Assembly (NCBI GenBank): GCA_905221605.1
Contig: CAJNDS010000058.1
Coordinates: 534,492 to 598,491 of the forward strand
DNA: 64,000 nucleotides
Reading direction: 5' to 3'
Source of the DNA: Symbiodinium natans
Taxonomy: Eukaryota > Sar > Dinophyceae > Suessiales > Symbiodiniaceae
The notes under the pieces are model-generated. The model was not told the origin of the DNA. It ran no database searches and saw only the letters and a program-made list of their open reading frames with translations. Position 1 is the stretch's first letter. Each line of letters starts with the position of its first letter. Shown piece by piece: positions 49,114 to 59,626 of the stretch. The translations under genes and the position numbers were made by a program.

Positions 49114-49287
49114 ATTCCGTACGCCATGAGCTGCCAGGGCGACAGGCTTACCAGAGCTTCACCATTGACGTGATGCTTCTCGAGGGCTGCGGTAGCCTCA
49201 CATGGAAACAGGCGCTGGAACTTTCACCGATATGGAGCTTAGGATTTTCAGGGTCAACGGTCTATGTCCGCATGAATAGAAGGCACG

Positions 49288-49354
49288 CCCTAAACCCTAA
49301 ACCCTAAACCCTAAACCCTAAACCCTAAACCCTAAACCCTAAACCCTAAACCCG
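49288..49354 (-). repeat. CCCTAAA array
   Basis: About nine perfect units. AGAAGGCACG (49278-49287) and AGAAGGCATG (49369-49378) lie on either side. Confidence 0.9.
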
Positions 49355-49480
49355 AAGTAGCTAGCTTGAGAAGGCATGGTCACTATGGAGTCCTCTAAGC
49401 CCCAAGCCATCTTGCACAGCCCCGACCATCTCGGCATCCTCAACACACCCCCTCGCGGCTTCTTCAAGCCTATGAACATG

Positions 49481-49796
49481 AAGCCCTAAACCCTAAATCC
49501 TAAACCCTAAACCCCAAACCCTAAACCCTAAACCCCAAGCCCGACATTCTAGAATGAAAGGGTGTAAGATCCCAGATCTTCCGGCGTGGTGCTTGAGGTA
49601 CGCTTCCATCGTACCCGGCTTCTGTCAAGACTTCCTTAGGCACCACATGCACCGCAGAAAAGGGCATCGTCTATCCTATACTACTGGAATCCCTGTTCGG
49701 GGGAAAAAGAAAAAAAGCTTCTGCATGGTTCCCTCAAAGTCCCTACACCCTAACCCTAATTAAACCCTAAACCCTAAACCCTAAACCCTAAACCCT
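49481..49796 (-). repeat. Two CCCTAAA arrays around an open frame
   Basis: 49481-49540 and 49744-49796. The plus frame between them (49554-49763) has no motif. Confidence 0.8.
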
Positions 49797-49953
49797 CCCA
49801 AGATTCCGCGACCCATTTTTGGACGGCCGCCTCGTTAAACTGCGTGATGAGCCCTGGAGATACAAGCTCGGCTTGATCCTGCAAAAGGACTCTGACACTT
49901 AGCTTTGGAGAACCCTGGAAAAAAGCATATACTTGTTAGGTATAAGTAGCTAT

Positions 49954-50062
49954 CCCTAAGGGTCCATGTACCTAATTATGGAATACTTGGGCCTTAAAGT
50001 ACTTCCTATATAAGGACTTTGGGGTCTAAGTATATAATAATAAGGTACATGGACCCTTAGGG
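49954..50062. mobile_element. MITE family A, intact copy (109 bp)
   Basis: Nearly identical to the copy at 15242, with the same perfect 19-bp inverted ends. A TAT duplication flanks it at 49951-49953 and 50063-50065. Confidence 0.9.
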
Positions 50063-50338
50063 TATAGTAGGAACCCAGAAGCAAAAACAAGTATCAAAGT
50101 GTAGTATTCCAAGACCCAGTACATTATGTGGAATCCTTGGTGCTATATCTACATGTATATATGTATATAGATACATCCACGAAATGATAGCTAGATGCAT
50201 ATGTATATTTGTATTATGTACTATGTGTATATCTTTGCGTATGCACCCATTCATGCTAATGTTCGTTCATGACTCTCCCTACTTTTGGGAGTTCGAGGTG
50301 CTGCTTGCGCGAGTCCGGTTTGAAGCTTTCCTTGTCTG

Positions 50339-50417
50339 TTTAGGGTTTAGGGTTTAGGGTTTAAGGTTTAGGGTTTAGGGTTTAGGGTTTAGGGTTTAGG
50401 GTTTAGGGTTTAGGGGT
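50339..50417 (+). repeat. TTTAGGG array flanked by GTCTGT
   Basis: About eleven units. GTCTGT occurs at 50334-50339 and 50416-50421. Confidence 0.9.
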
Positions 50418-50698
50418 CTGTACGGCTATGGAAGGGCAACACTCAGCCGGTCCGACCGGTCCTCTTCATCGAACGTCTCGCAGAATAGGAGTCGGCCTCT
50501 GCTGGCGCCCTGCTCAAAATCGGGTGGTGCAGGTGTGGTCGTCTTCAGCACACAGGCGCCAGCGGTACCCGAAACCCACGCGTAGCCAGAGTCGCAACAG
50601 CAGTACTCTGCCAGCTGTGGCAGCCAATCTCCTGAACATCGGTGCATGTGTAGGCTACAGGACGACCACCAGTTGGACCCATCCTGGGTTGGGCAGGC
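50418..50698. other. Spacer with overlapping open frames on both strands
   Basis: A minus frame at 50426-50647 (73 codons) and a plus frame at 50428-50721 (97 codons). Neither is recognised. Confidence 0.35.
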
Positions 50699-50979
50699 GG
50701 GGTTTAGGGTTTAGGATTTAGGAGTTTGGGGTTTAGGGTTTACGGTTTAGGGGGTTGCTGTTTTGAAGAAGACTATAAAAGCATGCTAACACAAGAAAGC
50801 AGGTGAGAAGAACAAAGTGCGAGCATCTATTGCCGAGCTCAAGCCGATCCAGCTCATGTTCGAAACAGCCATCAGTCGCCTTGGAACTCGTGTTCCCTGC
50901 CTCCTTCTTGGGGACTCATCCACCTTAATCATGCACCCCCCTCCTCGCCCCTCTTGACCCCGTTTAGGAATGTGTATAG

Positions 50980-51023
50980 AAAGAGAGAGAGAGAGAGATA
51001 CATATACATATATGTGTGTATGT

Positions 51024-51064
<41 letters not shown>

Positions 51065-51066
51065 GA
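50980..51066. repeat. (GA)n microsatellite with TATG core
   Basis: GA runs on both sides of ACATATACATATATGTGTGT. Confidence 0.9.
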
Positions 51067-51145
51067 CTAAACCCTAAACCCTAAACCCTAGACCCTAGAC
51101 CCTAAACCCTAAACCCTAAACCCTAACCCTAAACCCTAAACTTAA
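51067..51145 (-). repeat. CCCTAAA array directly after (GA)n
   Basis: About ten units, with two CCCTAGA. Confidence 0.9.
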
Positions 51146-51290
51146 GCCCTAAGCCCAAAACCCCAAGACGCCCAACTTCCCCACTAAGAACCAGAGAGGC
51201 ACTTCCGGGTTGATGTCCACCGCGATTAAGAACAAGACCACCACCAGCGCCACCCAAGAAACACGCACACCCGAAAGCCAGCCTCCGGGG

Positions 51291-51400
51291 GTTTAGGGTT
51301 TAGGGTTTAGGGTTTAGGGTTTAGGGTTTAGGGTTTGGGGTTTGGGGTTTGGGGTTTGGGGTTTGGGGTTTGGGGTTTGGGGTTTGGGGTTTGGGTTTTG
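51291..51400 (+). repeat. TTTAGGG array switching to homogeneous TTTGGGG
   Basis: About five TTTAGGG, then about ten TTTGGGG, then MITE family F. Confidence 0.95.
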
Positions 51401-51401
51401 G

Positions 51402-51665
51402 GGTCCGCCGACCCTGGCGGCGTGTTGGATAGGCGTTTTCGCACAGGGCATAGGGGCTCTTTTGGAAAAAACCCCTGTTTTGGGGCTCCCCCGCTCCCCT
51501 ACCCCCCACTCCCCTACCCCCTACCCCCCCCCCCTTACCCCCCCCCTCCCCCCCCCCCACAAGCCCCCCCGCCCCCCCCTGAACCGCAAACAAAATCACC
51601 AAACCCCAAACCTTAAACTTGTTCTCCTGCGGGGTCGGCGGCTCGAGCCGGAGGCTCTTAAATTT
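51402..51665. mobile_element. MITE family F, long copy with C-rich insert
   Basis: Same ends as 20389, plus shared GCGTGTTGGAT and CTGAACCGCAAAC. About 150 bp extra in the middle is mostly CCCCTACCC-type low complexity. A TTTGGGG array abuts the left end. Confidence 0.75.
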
Positions 51666-51684
51666 GGGGTTTTGGGACTAGAGG

Positions 51685-51800
51685 CCCTAAGGGCCCATGT
51701 ACCCACATAGTATATACTTGGGCCCTAAAGCTACAATATTAGATAGTTACCCCCTTTAAGGCCCAACAATATACTGTGTAGTTACATGGACCCTGTGGGT
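51685..51800. mobile_element. MITE family A, strongly diverged copy
   Basis: CCCTAAGGGCCCATGTACCC at the left and GTTACATGGACCCTGTGGG at the right, with TACTTGGGCC inside. It is placed in the family by ends and size only. Confidence 0.55.
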
Positions 51801-52392
51801 TCGGGGTTCTGAGGGTTTTTTTTGGATTTTAGGGGTTAGGGCTTTAGGGTGTCTAGGCTTCAGGCTTTTTGGGTGCTTAGGGTTAACAGGGCTTCTATAT
51901 TCGGGGCCAGGGGCTTTAGGGTTTTCGAGGTTTCAGGGTTCTTGCGGGGTGTTTAGGGTTTATAGGGTTTAGGGTTAAGGAATCCCGCCTCGCTTGGGCT
52001 CCTGCGCCATCTCAAGGTGCTGGAGGCTCGGGCACGGGAGGTCCACAGGCAGCCAAAACGGCTGCGGATGCGGCGCAGCTGCCGGCAACATGCCTGATTG
52101 ACCTTAAACCCCCTAAACCCGAAACTCCTAAACCCTAAACCCGAAACTCCTAAACCCTAAGACCTTGGAAGCCTAAGACCTTATAAGCCCCTATGCTTAA
52201 GTGTTTGGGCGCAAGCTCGCTGCTGGTCTGTCTAGGTGAGGTGTAGGGTCAGGGCCTAAACCCTGAAATTCCTGCGAGACCCCGGGACCTCGCGTCTCTG
52301 GAGTGCCAGGGCTGCATGGCTGGTGCGGCCAAGCATGCTTTCAGGGGGGTGGAGACGACACTGGGGGGCCCTGCCATGTTAAGTGGTGTTGT
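51801..52392. other. Spacer
   Basis: Degenerate telomere-like traces at 51810-51980; the rest is unique-looking. No gene seen. Confidence 0.4.
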
Positions 52393-52935
52393 ATAGGGTT
52401 TAGGGTTTAGGGTTTAGGGTTTAGGCCTTCCTCAATTGGGTTTGTGAGTACCAGAACTTAGGTTCGAAGTCTCCCCAAACCTATGTATAGTTTGCTAGCA
52501 GCAGGAGGAACACGCACTGCAAAAGTCGCAGACTTTGGGAGTTGTGTTGGGGGTATACGGTGGAGTTGAGGGTTTGGGGTTTGGGGTTTGGGGTTTGGAC
52601 CCTAAAGCCTAAACCCTAAACCCTCTAAACTCTACACCCTAAACCCTTGAAACCCCTAAGTCCAAACCCCCCCCCCCCCAGGGTTTAGGGTTTAGGGTTT
52701 AGGGTTTAGGGTTTAGGGTTTAGGGTTTAATACGTGAAAATACAAATGACTGCCCTGGGCCTGAATGGAGCAGGGAACTTGCTGAAGCAGCCGAAGCTCT
52801 GCGCAGGATCAATGACCCCTAGCTTGGGGTTTAGGGTTTAGGGTTTAGGGTTTAGGGTTTAGGGTTTAGGGTTTAGGGTTTAGGGTTTAGGGTTTAAGGT
52901 TTAGGGTTTAGGGTTTAGGGTTTAGGGTTTAGGTC
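52393..52935. repeat. Cluster of arrays
   Basis: TTTAGGG 52393-52425, TTTGGGG then CCCTAAA 52570-52665, C-run plus TTTAGGG 52668-52730, and TTTAGGG 52827-52935 (about fifteen units). Confidence 0.85.
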
Positions 52936-53320
52936 GTGACTCCCCCAAAGACCACACAATCTAAGGTTTAGGTTTAGGTTCTAGTTAGGGTTTAGGGCCG
53001 GGATCTTCCTTACCGTTGTTTTTCTGATGACAACCATCTCGTGCAGCAGGGCTTACTCAGCCGGTTGTCGACAGAGAGGCTTCTGACGTCGTCCAAACCC
53101 TATCGTTTTTTGAAGTTCCTACCGTATCGATTACAATGATGGTCAAAACATATCGGCCTGCCTTGTCTTGCGTGGGAATGCAAGGGTTTTGACTCCAGCC
53201 CACATCCCAAGCCTGAAGCCTAACAATTCGCTCACAGGTCCCCGACATGTGCAGCACACGAGTTTATGCCCGACGTTTAGGGTCCACAGGGTTTGTACAT
53301 ATAACGTTCACAAGGGTTTA
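52936..53320. other. Spacer
   Basis: A minus frame at 53057-53257 (66 codons) is unrecognised; otherwise unique sequence. Confidence 0.35.
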
Positions 53321-53597
53321 ATCCCTAAACCCTAAACCGGTTCTTTAGCGCGGCATTGAATCCGGCCAGCGTCAGCGTCGTTCCGGTCCAGGCAGTCGGG
53401 ACCAACGCGTGTGAATAAGACCAAAGCAAGTGGTTGTCCCTTTTGGGGTTAAGGGGTTCAGGGTTCAGGGTTTAGGGTTTTAGTGTTCAGGGTTTAGCGG
53501 AAAGGTTACGAAGTAAAGCTCGCGGATCATCTCGAGAACAGGGTTTAGGGATTCACCCCTATCCCCGCCTACGAAAGTTGAGTAAATACCCTAGAAC

Positions 53598-54096
53598 CTA
53601 AACCCTAAACCCTAAACCCCCAACCCTAAACCCCAAACCCCAAACCCTAAACCCTAAACCCTAAACATAAACCCTAAACCCCCAACCCTAAACCCCAAAC
53701 CCCCCGCCAAAGCTCGGCTAAAGCCGTGAAAGCCTCACAAGAAGGAGCTCAGGTGCGTTGGGCCTGCGTCACTAGGGTCTAGTCTGAGGGTTTAGGGGTT
53801 AGGGTTTAGGGCTAGGGTTTAGGGTTGAGGGTTTAGGGTTAGGGTTTAGGGTCTAGGGCTAGGGTTTTAGTCTGGGATTTAGGGACCCAGATCTGCAAAA
53901 GCCCCACATGTTTTTGTTCAAGAGTAAGGCTCTAGGTCAGCATGTTTTCAGGATCCACAGATGCACCCTCAGAGTTGGCAATGGTTGCCCCTAAACCCTA
54001 AACCCTAAACCCTAAACCCTAAACCCTAAACCCTAAACCCTAAACCAAAAACCCTAAACCCTAAACCCTAAACCCAAAACCCTAAACCCTAAACCC
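53598..54096. repeat. Cluster of arrays in alternating orientation
   Basis: CCCTAAA/CCCCAAA 53598-53705 (with a duplicated CCCCCAACCCTAAACCCC), TTTAGGG 53785-53880, CCCTAAA 53990-54096. Confidence 0.85.
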
Positions 54097-54434
54097 CGCC
54101 TAACGGCGCGCAAGCGTGCAAGGGGCTTAAGGGTCTAGAGTCTAGAGTTCAAGGTTCAGGGTTTAGGCCGAAACTCAATTTCTTCGGCAGTCTAACCCGA
54201 CAAAAATGGCTTTTGGGTTCTTACGGTGTACCAAGACCCCCTATCGCACCCTCCAAGCCCAAAACGTTTGGCAGTTTGGGGGGGGGGGGGGAGCCCAAAC
54301 GGAAACCCTAAACCCTAAACCCTAAACCCCGGGCGCCCAACAAAGAAAAAAGTATTGGCAGCCGGCTCGAACACCTCAGCAAGGCACTCCAAACCCTGAG
54401 CCCTTATCTTCAAACCCTGGCCTTTGTGCCTAAT

Positions 54435-54455
54435 CCCCCCCCCCAAAAAAAAAAA
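54435..54455. repeat. Poly-C / poly-A tract
   Basis: Ten C then eleven A. Confidence 0.85.
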
Positions 54456-54495
54456 CTCCAAACTCTACATTCTTCTCGTGAAACCCTATAGTTTG

Positions 54496-54608
54496 GGATG
54501 TTATCCGTTGTACAAACAGTTCTTAGCTTAGGGATTATCATGGCGGGGTACGATAATCCCTATATTAAGGAATCCTGTTAGTATAAGGGGGGGGGGGGGG
54601 GGAACAAC
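54496..54608. mobile_element. MITE family C, copy 3, right end at a telomeric array
   Basis: Begins GGGATGTTATCC and ends GTATAAG, then a long G-run and GGAACA. At that point the expected TCCC is replaced by ACCCTAAACCC. The G-run is expanded relative to the other copies. Confidence 0.65.
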
Positions 54609-54692
54609 CCTAAACCCTAAACCCTAAACTCAGAACCCTTAAACCCCAAACCCCAAACCCCAAACCCTAAACCCTAAACCCTAAACCCTAAC
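54608..54692 (-). repeat. CCCTAAA/CCCCAAA array
   Basis: Joins the right end of MITE family C copy 3. Confidence 0.85.
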
Positions 54693-54787
54693 CCGCACAC
54701 CCCTCCTCGCGGCGGGCCCTCGCGGCAGCGGGGCGGCGGCAGGAGCGCTAGGGGCCATGGAGCCTTACTTTGGCGGCTTGGGGTCGG

Positions 54788-54930
54788 TTACATGGGCCCT
54801 TACTATGGGCCCTTTAAAAGGGGACCCCTTACGTATCCCTTCTTGTCCTTGTACAACCCAAGGGCCCATATACTTCAGAACCCTCAAAAAAAAGGTAAAA
54901 GGGCCATGTTAAGGGCCCGAAGAACTACCT
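54788..54930. mobile_element. MITE family L, longest copy
   Basis: TTACATGGGCCCTTACTATG at the left and GGGCCATGTTAAGGGCCCGA at the right, with AACCCAAGGGCCCATATACT inside, shared with 31090-31203 and 1038-1134. Confidence 0.6.
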
Positions 54931-55137
54931 TACTCTTTGGAGGCTTGGGAAACTTTGAACCTGAAGAAATCCTTTATACAGACCCTCAAACACTCAAAAA
55001 CCTCGTGTAAATCTTACAGACCGTAAACCCTATGAACTATAAACGATAACCTCTGAACCCCTTGAACCCAGGCTAAACAGAATAACAATTAAAGAAAAAC
55101 CGGCCCTCTAAATCCTGAACCAAGCCCCACGAAACCT

Positions 55138-55213
55138 ACCCTGAACCCTAAACCCTGAACCCTAAACCCTAAACCCTAAACCCGAAACCCTAAACCCTAA
55201 ACCCTAACCCGAA
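55138..55213 (-). repeat. CCCTAAA array
   Basis: About ten units with CCCTGAA and CCCGAAA. Confidence 0.85.
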
Positions 55214-55587
55214 ACCTCCGAGAGGACCTTAGCCAGCCTCCCCTCCTAGTCTAAAACACAGTATTGAAACTCTTCCCCTTGATCCCTAGGCTAAACATGT
55301 GGTAGTGCAATCCAAGACTCTTCACTGACAAGTCCAAGGATTTCCAAGCCCTAAACCCTAAACCCCCTACACCCTCCCCCCCCCTAAAACCCTCAACTCC
55401 CGAAACCCTGAGCCCTGTAGCATTGCTAGCCCGGCAAAAACCTCTCTTACAGCCAAAGCCTATAGCCCTGGAGCCCTAAATCCCTAAGCCCTCACACCCT
55501 AAACCCTGAAATCCTATGCCTGAAACAACCAAAAAGAAAACCCTAAGGAGCCTAAACCCATAAACGACCCTAAAGACCCTAAGGATC

Positions 55588-55770
55588 CTAAACCCTAAAC
55601 CCTAAACCCCAAACCCTGAACCCTAAACCCTGAACCCTAAACCCTAGCCCGAAACCCTAAACCCTAGCCCTAAACCCTAAACCCTAAACCCTAAACCCTA
55701 AACCCTAAACCCTAATTCCTAAACCCTAAACCCTAAACCCTAGCCCTAAACCCTAAACCCCCTGCAGAGA
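55588..55770 (-). repeat. CCCTAAA array with CCCTAGC units
   Basis: About 25 units. CCCTAGC recurs periodically, suggesting block duplication. Confidence 0.9.
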
Positions 55771-55860
55771 GACCCCGCATGCCCGGGCACCCGCACCGCC
55801 GACTCGAGCCCTTGGGCCGCCTCTGCCTTCGCCACGTCGGCCTCCCGAGATCCCCCACGT

Positions 55861-56240
55861 GAGGGTTTAGGGTTTAGGGTTTAGGGTTTAGGGTTTAGGG
55901 TGTTTAGGGTGTTTAGGGGGTTTAGGGGGTTTAGGGGGTTTAGGGGGTTTAGGGGGTTTAGGGCGTTTAGGGGGTTTAGGGGGTTTAGGGGGTTTAGGGG
56001 GTTTAGGGGGTTTAGGGGGTTTAAGGCGTTTAGGGTTTAGGGTTTGGGGTTTGGGGTTTAGGGTTGAGGGTTTAGGGTTTAGGGTTTAGGGTTTGGGGTT
56101 TAGGGTTTAGGGTTTGGGGTTTGGGGTTTGGCGTTTGGGGTTTGGGGTTTGGGGTTTGGGGTTTAGGGTTTGGGGTTTGGGGTTTAGGGTTTGGGGCTTA
56201 GGGAGTAGGGAGGGTTTCGGTTTAGGGTTTGGGGTTTGGG
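55861..56240 (+). repeat. TTTAGGG, then homogeneous TTTAGGGGG, then TTTGGGG array
   Basis: Three blocks: heptamers 55861-55905; about thirteen 9-bp TTTAGGGGG units 55908-56033; TTTGGGG/TTTAGGG mixture to 56240. Confidence 0.95.
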
Positions 56241-56341
56241 GTTTGGGGGTTGAAGCATTGGCGGAGTGGGGGCCATGTGCCACTGTACGGGAAAAGGCTT
56301 AGGGAAGATGTCAAAACCCAAGCCTTGAACACTATACCCAA

Positions 56342-56504
56342 CTACTGCTTGCTTAAGGCCCCGCCCAAAAATATATTTATATACTAATATCTATTCTTTT
56401 ATAGAGAGACATTTATTTATTCATTATTTATTTATTTATTTAAGCCTGATAAGCGCAATATAAGGATAATCTTGTTTCTTGGGGGCTTGTTAAGCAGATA
56501 GTAG
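56342..56504. mobile_element. MITE family I-like element with AT-rich core
   Basis: CTACTGCTTGCTTAAGGCCC at the left and GGGGGCTTGTTAAGCAGATA GTAG at the right are inverted. The core is (ATTT)n-like, unlike the GC-rich surroundings. Confidence 0.6.
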
Positions 56505-56611
56505 CCTCATGCCCAAGACGCGGCAGGGTGGTGCAGTGGACTCGAGATGGACGGAGTGGCCAAGTAGCTGGGCGATGATCTGTGCTTGAGGGTTTAGGGC
56601 TCCAGGTGTAG

Positions 56612-56860
56612 GATTTGAGGGTTAAACCCTACACCCTAAACCCTAAACCCTAAACCCGCTTCAGGGTTAGTGTTTAGGGCTTTTGGAGCTTTAGTTTTTC
56701 GGGTTTCGAGGGTCGATGACACCCGAGCGCACAGCGAGTACAGTGTGGTCGCACATGGAAGGAAATGGAAATCAGTACCCCTAGGGTTTAGGGTTTAGGG
56801 TGTAGGGTTTAGGGTTTAGGGTTTACTATAGACCCTAAACCCTCAACCCCAAACCCTACA
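56612..56860. repeat. Short arrays, both orientations
   Basis: CCCTAAA at 56625-56660; TTTAGGG at 56783-56824 followed directly by degenerate CCCTAAA to 56860. Confidence 0.8.
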
Positions 56861-57044
56861 CCCCGCAGAATCCGTGAAAATACGGTATTTTTGGGCATTC
56901 CCACGCGCCCCAAATGCAACCAACCCCACCCCATGGGCACCCAGGCGAAGAGTTACGTTGGCCTTTAAGAGTCCTGAAGTATTAAGATATGTTGACACCA
57001 AAGAAGGGGAAAACTGAACTATACCCCAAGAGCTAGTACAACTA

Positions 57045-57240
57045 CCCTAAACCCTAAACCCTAAACCGATAGGAGATGCCATGGAGATGCCTGGGTTTGA
57101 TTCTCGATAGCGATGATGTCGTGCTGATCAAGGATGCGTCGGGCCTGCGCACGCCCTAAACCCTAAACCCTAAACACTAAACCCTAAACATCCCTAAACC
57201 CTGTACCCTGTACCCTGAACCCTAAACCCTAGCCGTCAGC
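57045..57240 (-). repeat. Two short CCCTAAA arrays
   Basis: 57045-57067 and 57153-57235. Confidence 0.8.
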
Positions 57241-57330
57241 CCTGAGCCCGTCTACAAGCCCAGAGTCCTAGACCCCCTAAGCGGTACTTCAACACGCGTT
57301 TTCCTTCTGGCGGGGGGGCCTAAATCTGAG

Positions 57331-57394
57331 TAGCCCGGGAACCATCTGGTAAAGGGTACCACTGGGTTACCAAGAAATGCACCCATGAATCTAG
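57331..57394. mobile_element. MITE family N fragment
   Basis: GGTAAAGGGTACCACTGGGT, then TACCAAGAA, matches the right end of family N. The left half was not found. Confidence 0.45.
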
Positions 57395-57475
57395 ATCAAC
57401 CTCAAAATGGGTCCTAACTCGTCAATCCAAACCCGTGGACCCCCTAAACACGAAGCGGGCGGAATTGGAGTAGGG

Positions 57476-57560
57476 GTTTAGGGTTTAGGGTTTAGGGTTT
57501 AGGGTTTAGGGTTTAGGGTTTAGGGTTTAGGGTTTAGGGTTTAGGGTTTAGGGTTTAGGG
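57476..57560 (+). repeat. TTTAGGG array, highly regular
   Basis: About twelve perfect units. Confidence 0.95.
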
Positions 57561-57662
57561 GGTCATTCAGCTAGGCCTCCCACTTCGCACATCGGACCTT
57601 CCTACCGAAGCCCGCTCTCGGCACCCTTGTCTCGTGTGCAGATGACTTCAAGAAACGCACGG

Positions 57663-57906
57663 TTAAGGGTCTAGGGTTTAGGGTTTAGGGTTTAGGGTTT
57701 AGGGTTTAGAGTTTAGGGTTTAGGGTTTGGGGTTCAGGGTTCAGGGGGTTTAGGGTTCCCTAAGGGTCCATGTACCTAATTATGGAATACTTGGGCCTTA
57801 AAGTACTTCCTATATAAGGACTTTTGGGTCTAAGTATATAATACTAAGGTACATAGGGTTTAGGGCTTGGGGGTTTGGGGTTTAGGGTTTGGGGCTTGGG
57901 GTTGAG
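57663..57906 (+). repeat. TTTAGGG array interrupted by MITE family A
   Basis: Arrays at 57663-57757 and 57855-57906 lie on either side of the truncated element. Confidence 0.9.
57758..57854. mobile_element. MITE family A, right end cut by a telomeric array
   Basis: Matches the 49954 copy up to GGTACAT, where the remaining inverted repeat (TGGACCCTTAGGG) is replaced by AGGGTTTAGGG. The left end also abuts a TTTAGGG array (57663-57757). Confidence 0.85.
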
Positions 57907-58376
57907 GGAATCGTGCTTTGTAGGGCCAGGGCTGCGTGGTGCGACATATTGTGCAGGCATTCCCACGACTCAAGACAAGCTTGCTCGCAGTACTGCGTCT
58001 AGGAACTTTGGGTCATGAAGCTGTCCGATTCCGAAATGTCCCATTTGCAGCAGCATCGTTCTTCAGACCCGGGGTCCACAATCATGTGTTGAAGTATCCA
58101 GTAAGTCATCATAGGGGGGGGGGGGGGCGGTACCTACACCCATACACCCCATGAACCTCCCTCTCTTACAAACCCTACAAAGTAACTGTCATCAAAACCC
58201 CAGCACAAAGCCCGCTTACTAGGACTCCTAGACCAAAAATGCTGGAATCTGACCGACTCAGCACGTCTCCTGCTCAGGGTGTATTTTACGCCCGAAGGAT
58301 CCCCGACCATACACAAGAGAGACACAATAGGGAAAAATACTGCTTCGAGGCCCCCAGGCCCTGACAACTGCATGAA
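57907..58376. other. Spacer with unsupported frames
   Basis: A plus frame at 57936-58154 and a minus frame at 58134-58373 overlap at a G-run (58116-58129). No motif recognised. Confidence 0.35.
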
Positions 58377-58383
58377 GCCTAGG

Positions 58384-58406
58384 GTTTAGGGTTTAACCCT
58401 TAACCC
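58384..58406. repeat. Head-to-head telomeric junction
   Basis: TTTAGGGTTTAACCCTTAAC: G-strand units meet C-strand units directly. Confidence 0.75.
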
Positions 58407-58408
58407 TA

Positions 58409-58730
58409 CGCCCTTACCCCGCCACGCCTAAACAAAGAAACCCCGAAAACCCCAACAAAGACCTCAAACCCTCAACCCGGGTTGAAAAGAGCCAAATAAT
58501 AAGTCCTTTAAAGGGGCCCTTTTCATCTCCCTCAGTCGTGCGTTACGTTCACACACTATTAACACTATTCATGCACCAGTTTATAATCGTATTGCAGTAA
58601 TATTGTGCTCTCTTCGCTCTTTCTATTCTCACGGGCGTATATTTATAATGCAAAGGTAAGGCCGCTAGAACGCACGCTTTGCATCCCAAAACCCACAAGC
58701 CCTTCTTCAATACTCCCTGAGCCCCTATAT
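58409..58730. other. Spacer, AT-rich in its second half
   Basis: No gene seen; AT-rich at about 58550-58660. Confidence 0.4.
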
Positions 58731-59010
58731 AAAACCCTAAACCCTAATAAACCCTAAACCCTAAACCCCTAACCCCTTAACCCCTAAACCCTAAACCCTA
58801 AACCCAAAACCCAAAACCCAAAACCCTAAACCCAAAACCCTAAACCCTAAACCCTAGCCATCGTGGGGGCTGGGGGGGGGGTAGGGGGAAGCTTCCCAGA
58901 CCTCCATGGACTCATTGGCTGCTTCCAAGGCCGCCTTTTCAGAGCACAGCTTGCCCTAAACCCTAAACCCTAAACCCTAAACCCCAAACCCTAAACCCTA
59001 AACCCTTGTA
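58731..59010 (-). repeat. CCCTAAA/CCCAAAA arrays
   Basis: 58731-58858 and 58956-59010, with a G-run between them. Confidence 0.85.
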
Positions 59011-59239
59011 AATCCCTAAAAGTTTAATTTGAGGTTTCGGGTTTAGGGTTTAGCGTCTTGGTTTTTTTTTTTTTTTTTTAAAAAGGGTGTTGGGGTTTAG
59101 GGGCTCAGGAACCAAGGGGCAAGGATAGGGAACCGAACTCCCGTTCCTGCTCGAAAGCATCGTGCGCAATACTATGTCTAAGGTTGGAACCACGGGCTCT
59201 AGGAAGGTCTTACTCTTGTTCAAAGGGATTTAGAGCGCT

Positions 59240-59290
59240 CCGAAGTATGGGTTATGAAACAGGGGACCCAATTGAGGTCCCATACTTCGG
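59240..59290. repeat. Hairpin with perfect 12-bp arms
   Basis: CCGAAGTATGGG and CCCATACTTCGG enclose 27 bp. A CTGAAGTATGGGCTC fragment occurs at about 20583, so this may be another dispersed family. A CCCTAAA array starts 10 bp downstream. Confidence 0.7.
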
Positions 59291-59301
59291 ATCCCCTGCA
59301 A

Positions 59302-59375
59302 CCCTAAACCCTAAACCCTAAACCCTAAACCCTAAACCCTAAACCCTAAACCCTAAACCCTAAACCCTAAACCCC
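59302..59375 (-). repeat. CCCTAAA array
   Basis: About ten perfect units, 10 bp after the 59240 hairpin. Confidence 0.95.
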
Positions 59376-59415
59376 AAGCAAGCCCACCACTTCATACTGT
59401 GTAGGGCAAACACAA

Positions 59416-59480
59416 ATAGATAAATAAATATAAACAAATAAATAAATAAATATATACATATATATATATACACACGCACA
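59416..59480. repeat. (AAAT)n / (TA)n microsatellite
   Basis: AAATAAATA tract followed by TATATATA and CACACGCACA. Confidence 0.9.
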
Positions 59481-59626
59481 TTTAAACTTATTAGTTTCTT
59501 CAAAAAAAGCCAAAGCCCTAAACTCTAACCAGTACAAACTACCGCTAAAGATAGTCTTGCAAACAAATGGGACCCCAAATCCTATTCAATCCTTCATCCT
59601 CTGCCCGAAAAACCCTCAGCTCCCCT

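Noticed and set aside
49080-49115. tRNA-derived SINE: TGGTAGCGCAGTGGTTA on the minus strand resembles a pol III A box
   Set aside because: The motif is part of inverted ends (CTTGGTAG/CTACCAAG) of a 119-bp MITE with a target duplication, and no convincing B box is present in the copies.
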